This document shows, piece after piece, positions 21,727-30,791 of a DNA stretch of 64,000 nucleotides (within the stretch, counting starts at the first letter, position 1; each line of letters begins with the position of its first letter). Below the pieces are notes generated by a model. That model was not told where the DNA came from. It worked only from the letters and a program-made list of their open reading frames with translations, and searched no databases. Both the position numbers and the translations under genes were made by a program. The DNA comes from Exophiala sp. HKRS030 (lineage: Eukaryota; Ascomycota; Eurotiomycetes; Chaetothyriales; Herpotrichiellaceae): NCBI GenBank assembly GCA_023897205.1, contig JAHWDD010000007.1, forward strand, positions 992,001-1,056,000. Reading direction: 5' to 3'.

Positions 21727-23283
21727 TTATTCAATCATGAACCCATCGGCATTGGCCTTGACGATCTTTTCAAAGTCGACGTCCTCGTCCATCTCGAGCA
21801 GTCTCGCGGCCAGGACATCAACCTCCACAAAGGGTTTCGTCATCTCAAACGACACCGTCATCGGGAAGAAGTCGCCGTCGTCGTCGGCCTGGGCCTCGAA
21901 CTCGAAGCTTCCGCTCGCATTGTCCGCGTCGATGGTGCCGATGGTCCACTCCAGGCTGTCGCCCGTGACCTGGTACATGGCGTCGAAACTGCTCACGGCG
22001 GGTTCGGACGAGGAGTAAGGGATCGTGACGCTGACATCACGCAGGGTCATGTCCGTGTTGGTCAGCTCGTACTCGACCGTGATGGTGTAGGTGTCGTCCG
22101 ACTTGTTGACCCACGCGGTGAACGTCAGAGGGAGGATGTCCGGCGTGTCCGCGGGAGCGGTCGCGCGCCAGCGCAGTACGCCGATGCTGTTGTTCGACGG
22201 GAATCGCTTGGTCGTGTCTTTGAGTTGGATCGTCCGCGAGGTGTTGAAGAGGTTCTTGTCCACGTTGGGGTGCGTGCGGAATTGGGCCCTCAGCGGCCCC
22301 TCGTCCGCCGAAACCCGCAGGGCGAGTTTGGTCAGCGCCGGGTCGGCAATCTTGAGTTGCAGGTCGCCCTTCACCTCGAACGACCGCAGGGCGCCTTCGC
22401 GGGAGAGTTTGGCGGAGAGTGTCTCGGATATGGAGATGACGACGGGGTTGGCGTGCGTGGAGGTCGTTGTGTGGTCATGGGTCGTGGTCGAGGTGGAGGG
22501 GCGGGTGCGGTCTGGGAGGTCTTCGACCAACGAGGTCTCGGGCTCAGGGCCGAGTTCCTCTTGGACTTTGGCAAAGGCGTTGGAGGTCTTGGACTTCTTG
22601 CCCAGTTGCATGCCCTTGGTCGCGCGAGAGGCGGTGAATTTGGACGAGACCTTGTTCTTCTCGGCTTCGTAGGTGTCGTACGTGTTGGGCTGGGTGGGGG
22701 GCGTGTAGGTGGGTTGTTGAGGCATCTTGGGAGGAATACCGCGTCCGTACGCAGCAGAGCGGGCTGCTTCTTTCCGCTGGAGCTCGAGTTGTTTGGCTTT
22801 TCGTTTACGCTCTTCGGAGGCCTCTAGCTCTTTATTCCTTGCAATGATCTCTTGGATGCGCTCTTCATGCGACTCCATTTCGAGGAAGGTCTTGATTTGG
22901 TTCAGGGACAAGTTCTCCCGGTATCCCATGGTGACGAGTTCGTCGAAGGCGCTGAGCAACTCGAAGGCATTGCGGAGGATCTCGCGTTCGTCGGGTTTCT
23001 TGCATATCGAAGTGACCACCTGTCCGAAGAGGTGCAGGCTGTCAATGTCTTGTAGAATGTTGGACTGTTTATTGGTGATGAGGACGAGGTAGAGCTCGTC
23101 TAGAGGTTGGTAGACAAATCGAACGTTCTCCTGCTCGACCGTGGTATGCTGGGTGGAACTGTCTGCGAGTTTGGGAAATGAGGCCAGAAGGGCTTCGACT
23201 CTGGACTTTTGGATTTCTCTGAATTGGCGAGACAGGAGGGGTTTGCCGCCTCGCGTGCAGATGGACGCTGCGAGCACGACCAT
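21727..23283 (-). CDS. RET2: Coatomer subunit delta (COPI vesicle coat)
   Basis: A single-exon 518-residue protein from the ATG at 23283, the usual MVVLAASI start. The frame stays open 45 codons upstream, but that part has no conserved character. The N-terminal longin-like domain (about 1-140) contains VRFVYQPLDELYLVLITNKQSNILQDIDSLHLF. A Lys/Glu/Arg-rich helical linker (about 160-240) follows, then a mu-homology domain (about 265-518) with DLQLKIADP, LPLTFTAWVN and a DGDFFPMTVSF end. Delta-COP is part of the F-subcomplex of COPI, binds cargo di-lysine/tryptophan signals and Arf1, and drives Golgi-to-ER retrieval. Length matches fungal orthologues, and the match to remembered fungal sequences is strong throughout. 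Confidence 0.95.
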   Translation of the reverse strand: MVVLAASICTRGGKPLLSRQFREIQKSRVEALLASFPKLADSSTQHTTVEQENVRFVYQPLDELYLVLITNKQSNILQDIDSLHLFGQVVTSICKKPDEREILRNAFELLSAFDELVTMGYRENLSLNQIKTFLEMESHEERIQEIIARNKELEASEERKRKAKQLELQRKEAARSAAYGRGIPPKMPQQPTYTPPTQPNTYDTYEAEKNKVSSKFTASRATKGMQLGKKSKTSNAFAKVQEELGPEPETSLVEDLPDRTRPSTSTTTHDHTTTSTHANPVVISISETLSAKLSREGALRSFEVKGDLQLKIADPALTKLALRVSADEGPLRAQFRTHPNVDKNLFNTSRTIQLKDTTKRFPSNNSIGVLRWRATAPADTPDILPLTFTAWVNKSDDTYTITVEYELTNTDMTLRDVSVTIPYSSSEPAVSSFDAMYQVTGDSLEWTIGTIDADNASGSFEFEAQADDDGDFFPMTVSFEMTKPFVEVDVLAARLLEMDEDVDFEKIVKANADGFMIE

Positions 23284-23924
23284 GATGGAGATACTATTCG
23301 AGGAGGAACGAGGAGGAGAGAATCGAGGAACAACTTGCGTGAGTGAAGTATAGGTGAGGGCAGGACAATTGTTGATTTGTATGTATGTGATTCTCCTAAA
23401 CTGCTCCGGCCGCGACATGTTGGAGTTGAGAGTGTCCAGATCTCGACTTGGCGTACTTTCTTGCCACTTTAAATACTGTTGGCACGCTGCTCTAAGGCAG
23501 CCACAAGAGACCTTTTTACACGTGAAGAGCGAGTGTCTGTCAAGTCTTCATCGGTTCCATAGAGTCTCATCTACACCTTTTTCTCGGTCAACTAAGATTA
23601 TCAGAGAACGGCGGTTCGTTGCGGTTCTCTTATCGAGCCGTGCACAAACCATCGCCTTACAGAAACACTTTTATGCTGCTATCACGGTCAAAGCTATCAA
23701 TTCAGGCCTCCTGGTTTGATCAAGTTACGCCACATTTCTGGCTGTGAGCTATGTTCTAAGCTGAGGTCAACCGGCCTACAGAATTCCCTTCCAGTGCTTT
23801 AAAACCTGGTTGACATTGCTGCTTCCTATTGAGTTCGCAACAAGCCGAGTTCGACTCCTAATACACACCCTGATTATGTCTTCACACTTTCTTAAACACC
23901 AACTTTCCGCGTGTGCTTCGACTC
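23284..23924. other. Intergenic region, coatomer promoter
   Basis: 641 bp upstream of the coatomer delta start and downstream of the permease stop, both on the minus strand. It must contain the coatomer promoter. No gene or repeat seen. Confidence 0.5.
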
Positions 23925-26301
23925 TCAGACAATGAAGAACCACATCTATAAATCACATGGTCAGCTGTCTCATACCATGCCAGGGAATCGAGATTTTCTT
24001 TGAACAAGGGAGTGCAGTCGGCGGGTCTTATGGAACGTACCTTTTGCAACCAGTTTTTGGCAACTGGCTCTTCCCACGTCCCCTCCATCGCGTCGACCTC
24101 AGCCTTCCCACTCCACAGGTCTACCTCTTCCAGCTTATGGATCTTGGTCTTCTTGACAAATTTCCAGAACAGGATAAAGAAAGCGAAAATTCTTGCAGCA
24201 AGTCAGCGATGCGCAGAAGTGAAGAAAACGAGCAATCTTGCTTACGGTATGCCAATATAATGCACCAGGAAGTCATTGACATTCCAATTTCCTTTCATGA
24301 AAGTTTCAAAGCCATTGAAGACCACGAGAACGGCAAAATATGTTAGCGTGGTCCAGGCGATGTAAGGCTGAAATCGTGGCCGATACGCTCTACATGCTGG
24401 GTCATCGAGTGATACTCCTTGGACTGCTTGAGCCTTGCGGAAACGAATGAAAGCGTAGCACAAAGAAACCCATGTAAGCATCGCAGCTACCGTGGTAAGG
24501 TTGGCGAACTGAAGTCCAAGCAGTTAGCTGACCAGCGAGAGGCGAGGACGGTAAGTCGTTCACGAAAGGTGATGCAACGTACCCAGAGGAAGACTGTGTT
24601 TCCAGCCACGGAAACAGTCATATAGGTCAATGTCCCGATCAGTGCAGTAATGAGCACGCAATAAATTGGAACACCCCTGTGGCCGATCGTCAATATGGCT
24701 CTGTCATATGGAGCTTGGTAAGGGAGTTCTTCGTACTTCTTGGTGCAAGTCAACAGCACCCGAGGTGCCTGTCTGTTCTGTGCCAACGCATACATGTAGC
24801 GACTGCCAGTATACAAAAATGCGTTTGCAGAAGAGACTGCTGACGTCAAAATGCACGCGTTGATGATCGAAGGAAGAGTCTTGATGCCTGAATTGGTGAT
24901 TCCAATAACCCATGGCGAACGGGCAGCTCCCGGCGCTCCTTCAGCCTGAGCGCGGAGCAAGTGTGGGTCATTGGAGGCCACAATGCAGCCTATGCAGAAG
25001 CTGCCCAAGACATAGAAGGCCAGAATGCGCCATATACTGCGACGAACAGCTTTCGGGACGTTACGTCGCGGGTTTTCAGCTTCGCCGGCTGCAGCTGCAA
25101 CCATTTCGATGCCTGCGTATGTAAAGGCGGCATAGATGAGAACGGAGAAAAAGCCCAAAAATCGCCCTGTTGCCCCAGTCGCTGGTGCAACCTCATTCAT
25201 CACTTGAGAGAGGAAGTTAGTCGAGGACCTTCTAAAGGCCTCCCTGGACGAACTTACCCCCTGGATCTTTCCAATAACGAAAGCCAAGCCTGTCATGGTT
25301 TGGACCACCACCAAGGATCAACACGACGGAGAGAATGAGCAGCCCAACGATGAGAATGAGCTTGATTGATGCAAAACAGAACTCTGCTTCCCCAAAGATA
25401 GAGACGGCAAAGATGTTGAGAAAAAGGATCACGATTAAACACAAGGTTATCCACACAGCAGGCTAGGCAAGGATCAGTACAGCAAAGTGGACTCAAAGGC
25501 AGAAGCAGCATTCATTTCGAAAAATGAGAACGTACCGATACATCTCTTGCTCCAGGCCAATAGTCAATGACGAGTGTGGCAGCGCTGATGTCGAGACAGA
25601 GGACAATTGCGCAAAAGTACCAGTTCTGCGTGAATGTCAGTGTTATTGCCAAATGAGACTCGGAGGGATGATGCTTACATTCCAACCCACAGCAAAGCCC
25701 AAACTGTCGTCGACAAACCTTCCGCAAAATTGAGGAATTGCGCCCGGGACAGGGAGCCAAGTACACATTTCTCCCAGGGAAACCATCTTGAATACGTTAT
25801 TACCCCAGGCGGGTATAGTGCCTTGAAATTTGACTTGCCATGCCGTATACCGCCAGACCAGATATCGCAAACCCCAAGGTAAGACTCAAAGGGCCAGCTT
25901 TCGCCAGAGACGAACCGATCCCGAGGAAAAGACTAGTTCCTATGGCGCCACCCAACGCTAGGAATTGTATGTGCCTTGCCCGAAGTCTGGGTAATGGGTG
26001 GTCAGCCAATATTGTATTGTTGTGTCGATGAACTCAAGAGCAGTCATGGTATCTTGGAATTCTCTGTCTTGTGAAGTTTCTGCCAATGTACCTAAAAATG
26101 GTACGCGAAGTTGCTGAACAAGGGGCCACGGAGGCAAGAGATGCTAAACAAAAGGGACGACATAATCTCAACTGACCTTCGATTGACATGGCCATATCGT
26201 CTATCAAGTTCGGATGTATGGACGGATGCATCTCTAACACTCTCCTCCCGGACCATTTCTTCCACGGCAGCGTCGTTGCCGTCAACCTTTTTCTCAACCA
26301 T
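23925..26301 (-). CDS. Amino-acid permease, APC/YAT family
   Basis: Nine exons: 26301-26177, 25986-25839, 25786-25679, 25625-25536, 25462-25258, 25202-24583, 24508-24246, 24191-24041 and 23945-23925, for 576 residues. The spliced length is divisible by three. The N-terminus is hydrophilic. The first membrane helix carries the family signature HIQFLALGGAIGTSLFLG, followed by SLGEMCTWLPVPGAIPQF and the central YAGIEMVAAAAGEAENPRR motif. About twelve membrane segments are expected. The family carries amino acids or related amines into the cell by proton symport at the plasma membrane. Intron 2 appears to start with GC rather than GT (ATG then GCAAGT at 25838). The last exon is only six codons plus stop (MWFFIV). 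An upstream in-frame ATG at 26367 would add 22 residues. It is divergent from a Zn2Cys6 regulator. Confidence 0.88.
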
Positions 26302-27193
26302 GTTTATCTCTGATGTCTTCCTGAGGTCTAACAGCCAGCGAGGTAGATTTCGAAGGTTGTCTTGCAAGCCTACTCTTCAGATCAAGGGTGACAAGTTGTA
26401 TTTATGCCACTCCCTGACATTACTTCGAAGATAACGAGGCAAGTGATGATTGCCCACAGGATCTCTTCTGAAACCTGGAGATGGTCGGTCCACATCTGGC
26501 GCTATAAGTTGGGAAGAGCCGTCCTGTGAAGCTAATCAATAGAGATTAGGGATCTCATACCGAAGAGATTGAGACTCCTTCCATTTCTTGTGATCTGGGC
26601 CGGAGGCGGAAATGGAGACTTTAGATGCATCCAGTTTCAATGCATGGTACCAGAATCCAAGAAGTTTATACCGACGAGCATGGGGAGTGAAGATGCTTCC
26701 GTGTGTGGCGGGTGGTGAACTTGACTTCTGGTTTCCGGGTTGAGGTCCTCTGATAACGGCATTGGGAGAACAATATAGCAAGAAGATGCTTTTTGACCAT
26801 AACATGACATGTAGTTTTCGACTTCACGGTCTAGAATGGCCAGAGAGTTTCCGTGTCAACCAGAGCAGTTGTTCACTTTGATCCGCACTCTCCAAATGGT
26901 TGTATACTGTCTAACCACTTTAAGCGTTCAAGGATATTCATAGCGAACGACCCGAGAACCACGATGTTGGGCTCCCTTGGCGGGAACCTCCATAAAGATC
27001 TTTCATTAAAGACCCTCTCATCTGCCCATTTCTCCGACCATGCTCCTGGTGCTTCGCAAAAGACTACCTTTCCAACCATAATCAGTCAAGGTCACATTTT
27101 GTCAACGTGGATAGGCTACTCCACACGACTGTTGACTCCTCACAGGGCCATTGACGAAGCATTGATCATGCGGCACAGGTGACCGACTGTCGG
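26302..27193. promoter_or_regulatory. Shared divergent promoter of permease and Zn2Cys6 regulator
   Basis: 892 bp lie between the divergent start codons. A CGG-AGG-CGG stretch at 26601-26609 is a direct CGG repeat, the half-site type bound by zinc-cluster proteins. A single short match is weak evidence. No gene seen within the interval. Confidence 0.45.
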
Positions 27194-29137
27194 ATGGCTC
27201 GTAAGCGAGACAGAACCTTTACCGTGGGTCGCTCTGAATTGCCTTTCACATCCAAAGCAGTATCTGGCTGAAACGCAGAGATATCAGATGCTGAAGAAGA
27301 TTCACTGGAACCGTGGCTAACCGATCGATAGGGCTGCTGGAAATGCCGCTCTCGCAAAGTCAAGGTAAGTCTAGCACATGCTCGCGTGTCATTTCTGACG
27401 CTTGACAGTGTGATGAGGCCAAGCCCGAATGTTCTGCATGTAGGAACCGTGGTCTCGCTTGCAACTACGGTGTCAAACTGGTCTGGGTTGAGGACAACAA
27501 GCTTGGTTACAAGTCTGATGGTCGACGTGTACGGCGGTGTGGTATGTGCGGAGCCTGCGTGATTCGAAGCAGCCTCCAACTAAATTGTCTTTCTCCTTTA
27601 CAGACCTGACATGGAGAGGGTACTCAACGCTGCCATCGGATGTGGTAGACTATCTGATTGTTAGATGCGACGAGTCAGAATCTCAAGATGGTCCTTCGAC
27701 TTTCCCATCTCCAGAATGGCTGACAACATCCCATAATCCCTTTTCGGCGTTCAGAGTCCAATCGACTGGATCATCTCACATCTCAGGAGAAACTTCGACC
27801 ACGGTTGAAATCGTTCCGGTCGACGATTCTCGACATGTCATCATACACCTCGGGCTGAGCCAGTCCATGATGGAACACCCGGACCTCCCTTGGCAGGAAA
27901 AAATGCTCTTCCATCACTATGTCCAACAAGTGGCCAGCAATATGTTGCCCTTTGAACATTCTCGGAATCCATGGAAGTCATACTACCCTGCGATAGCGCT
28001 GAGCAGCTCATGCGGTGACCAGAGATCATTGTACCACGGTATGATCTCACACGCCGCATTTCACCTGGCTCAACTCGGGGTGAACCAGCACGAAGCGTAT
28101 TCAGCAATCGGTTCAAGACGTTACACCACCGCAATCAGCGAGCTCCGTCCGATTCTCGAAATTGAACCTGGCGAGTTCGCCACCATCATAGGTTCAATCT
28201 TTTCATTGATGTTTGCAGAGGTGAGATTCCATCATCGCTCGTGGCTCCTCGTGACCTGTGATGACAGCTAACAACGAAGCAGGTCTACTCGGGTCAGTCT
28301 TCCAAATGGCGGTACCATCACAAAGGAGCGTGGACCTTGGTTCGGCAGTATCGTGATAAAATCCCATGGAACACAACCGAGCTTGCGACCGTTTCCCTAC
28401 AATGCCTCAACATCATCAAGATCATCGGAGAAACGGCGACGGGAATTTTCAACGACGTCGACAGTGAAGGATCGGCCGACGATCCCTCTCAAGACTCCGA
28501 TACCAGCCTGTCATCCTTGATATCGGCTACACCGGCATTTGGATTTACACTGGGTGCCGGTAAGCCCATACTAGACTGCATATCCAAGATCAACAAACTC
28601 CAGCAGCGGAACGCAAGCCGGGGGAGCAATGAGACAAGCTTTTCCCAAAGAGATGACGTCCTGGAGGATGTCCTCACGCAGTTGAATTCTTGTCGACGCA
28701 AAACTCTACACTCGTCGCAGGCGGAAGAGAGTTCGGAAGTCTCGCATCAGTCCAAAGCTTTCCTCTTCGCCACCTACGTTTATCTTTATCGTACCATCTT
28801 TGACTCGCCTCCTGCGAATGTGAGACGATATGTTTCGGAAACCCTTCATCACGTGGACGCATTCTATTCGAAGAGCAATGGCAACTTTTCCATCTGGCCA
28901 GCATTCATTGCCGCTGTGGAAGCATACACCCCTGAGGATTTGGAGGCAGCGCAAAGGTGGCTACACCGGTCTACGTGCTACGGTATGGGCAATAGACAGG
29001 CCCTACGCGCAGTAGTGGAAGAGGTTTGGAGGAGACGGGCTGGTATGGCTGACCTGGTTGGCGTTGAACGAGGTGTGATTGCGGTGGATTGGAGAAAAGT
29101 CATGAAGGACATGAATTATGATGTTTTGATAGTATGA
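27194..29137 (+). CDS. Zn2Cys6 transcription factor, Fungal_trans_2-like
   Basis: Five exons, 27194-27223, 27332-27364, 27409-27541, 27604-28220 and 28283-29137, give 555 residues; introns are 108, 44, 62 and 62 bp. The start MARKRDRTFTGCWKCRSRKVKC is the classic opening of ARG81/ARCA-like factors. All six zinc-binding cysteines are present with CX2CX6CX6CX2CX6C spacing (C12, C15, C22, C29, C32, C39). The rest is a helical region with SAIGSRRYTTAISELRP and SLMFAEVYSGQSSKWRYHHKGAW, typical of the Fungal_trans_2 (PF11951) regulatory domain. It probably binds CGG triplets and controls a metabolic pathway. Its position divergent to a permease and next to acyl-CoA genes suggests a local regulator; that is inference. 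The gene ends 104 bp from the convergent thioesterase. Confidence 0.85.
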
Positions 29138-29240
29138 TGATGATATTGATATCGATACTGATCCAGCGTTCCACTTCTTCAGCCACAGGTTCGTGATGAG
29201 AAGTGTTGAATTCTTGATTTGGTCCAAGTACATACATGTA

Positions 29241-29888
29241 TTATCGAATCACTTGGGACATTTCACTTGCCCATCTCGGTTCGACAAACATGGCCGTAGC
29301 TCGCGAAAGTATTTTGGATGGTCTACCCGGAGTCACATCCTCGACCGTCGCCTTGACCCAAGCTTTTCGGCCCTGAACGCCTGTGGTTTCCGCATTCACC
29401 AAAACCATGCTGTCGATGGGTATCGGTGCTTGATAACAAATTTCCAACTTGACGGTAACTCCTATCTTTGCTTGGAACAGAGGGAAGCAGGCACGTCCCA
29501 TACACTCGTCCAGCAAAACACCAACCAGTCCACCGTGGACGATACCGTTGTGACCCGACAATCGACGACCGAGGTGATAGAAGGTCAAAACTTTCCCGAC
29601 CTCGTCGTTGGTGATGACATATGGGCCGCAGGGCGGGGAAATCAGGTTTGGGCCTGCAAGAGTCGTTACCGTGAGGTGGTCGGGGACATGCTCTGGCGCA
29701 ACGTCGAATATTTTGCGTGAAAACTTCGTACTTGATGGCAGCAGTAGCAGTTCTCGAGTGACAGGGTGGTCGTTGGCGACTTTGGACAAAACAATATCGA
29801 GATCGAGATCGAGATCGGCCGTCTGTGGTTCCTCGCCCTCACCCTCGGCTGATGAGAATTCAACTATACTATTATCCGTACTCTCCAT
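29241..29888 (-). CDS. Hotdog-fold acyl-CoA thioesterase (4HBT/PaaI-like)
   Basis: A single exon of 215 residues. The C-terminal 130 residues form a hotdog fold with the signature HNGIVHGGLVGVLLDECMGRACF, where HGG precedes the central hot-dog helix and an acidic residue (DE) sits at the expected catalytic place. IGVTVKLEICYQAPIPID and GRKAWVKATVEDV strands follow. The first 80 residues are acidic and low in complexity, then VLSKVANDHPVTRELL. Such enzymes hydrolyse acyl-CoA to free acid and CoA and often relieve CoA trapping in degradation pathways. I see no targeting signal (C-terminus VIR is not a peroxisomal PTS1). It is divergent from the hydratase-ligase gene, with which it shares an upstream region. 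Confidence 0.85.
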   Translation of the reverse strand: MESTDNSIVEFSSAEGEGEEPQTADLDLDLDIVLSKVANDHPVTRELLLLPSSTKFSRKIFDVAPEHVPDHLTVTTLAGPNLISPPCGPYVITNDEVGKVLTFYHLGRRLSGHNGIVHGGLVGVLLDECMGRACFPLFQAKIGVTVKLEICYQAPIPIDSMVLVNAETTGVQGRKAWVKATVEDVTPGRPSKILSRATAMFVEPRWASEMSQVIR

Positions 29889-30791
29889 GTCTGAGAGTCT
29901 CTTTCACTATGGTGTGGCCGTATGCTATTGCTACAAGAGCAGCTTGCTTGTTTCAAGGTGTTGCTGTTGTACTTCGGAAGAGTATATAATATATGCTTGA
30001 GCAGATGGTGTCTTATGGTTCGAAGAGACGACAACCCAGCCAAAGCAAGAAATGTTTCTTTTGAGTCATCATCTTGAAGGCCCGTACTGCCTGACACACA
30101 GTTAATGATAACTCGGTCGGTGATTCTCGAGGCGAGGGTCGATTTAGTCCCATTGGCGGCGGAGAAAGGGTCATGGAGATTCTATACTCTGCTCACAAGG
30201 TACTTCATAGCGAAGATGGATACCTTACAGAATGGGATAAGAGTATAACTCACAGCTCGTAAAATAGTTGATAGCCCAAGGTCTAGAGTCGATGTTGTGG
30301 CCAGGATGTTCGCCATAACATGCAAAGTCTTCCAAATTAGGCTTAGTTCAGGACTGTGGTTTACGATGTCTTACTCCATTCTCCATGTGCCACAACACCA
30401 TGCATGGTTCCTATCATCGCCCTTCTCCCTCCAATAGGTGAGGTTGAGGCCTGGTCGCCTTAACAAGTCTAGAAGCCGAGCGTGACAGAAATGAGAATGC
30501 ATGCATGGGGGTCTCAAGAGTCACCGCCCCGCAAGGGATCAAACCTCGTCAATGTGTCTTCGCTATTGGTTACCCATTTATCTACCCTATTGAGCAACAT
30601 ACGTACCGGACGGCTTCGCATCTCCGGAAAAATCGCAGACCCAAAAATGTCACTGTGTCATTAAACGTATATGAACCTGACCCTTTTACCGAACGTTGAT
30701 TCCAAAGTACAGCTGTCTTGTCTCTTTCTCTACCTAGCCAGGCTACATTCAACCTGTTCTAGGTCAGCCTCCGTTGACATATTTTTGCACT
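29889..30791. promoter_or_regulatory. Shared upstream region of thioesterase and hydratase-ligase genes
   Basis: 903 bp between divergent start codons. No coding frame is convincing. A TATA-like element serves the thioesterase side (listed separately). Confidence 0.5.
29983..29994 (-). promoter_or_regulatory. TATA-like element upstream of the thioesterase gene
   Basis: TATATAATATAT lies about 95 bp upstream of the thioesterase ATG, a plausible place for a core promoter element. Called from sequence only. Confidence 0.4.

Noticed and set aside
21721..22827. 368-codon plus-strand open frame
   Set aside because: It lies antisense to coatomer delta; its Gly/Arg/Val-rich composition mirrors the codon use of the real gene.
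26601..26609. CGGAGGCGG as a binding site for the adjacent Zn2Cys6 factor
   Set aside because: A single short match in 892 bp is expected by chance too often to call as a site.
30774..30791. TTG start six codons upstream of the hydratase-ligase ATG
   Set aside because: Not an ATG; nuclear fungal genes rarely use TTG, and the ATG at 30792 starts the conserved part.
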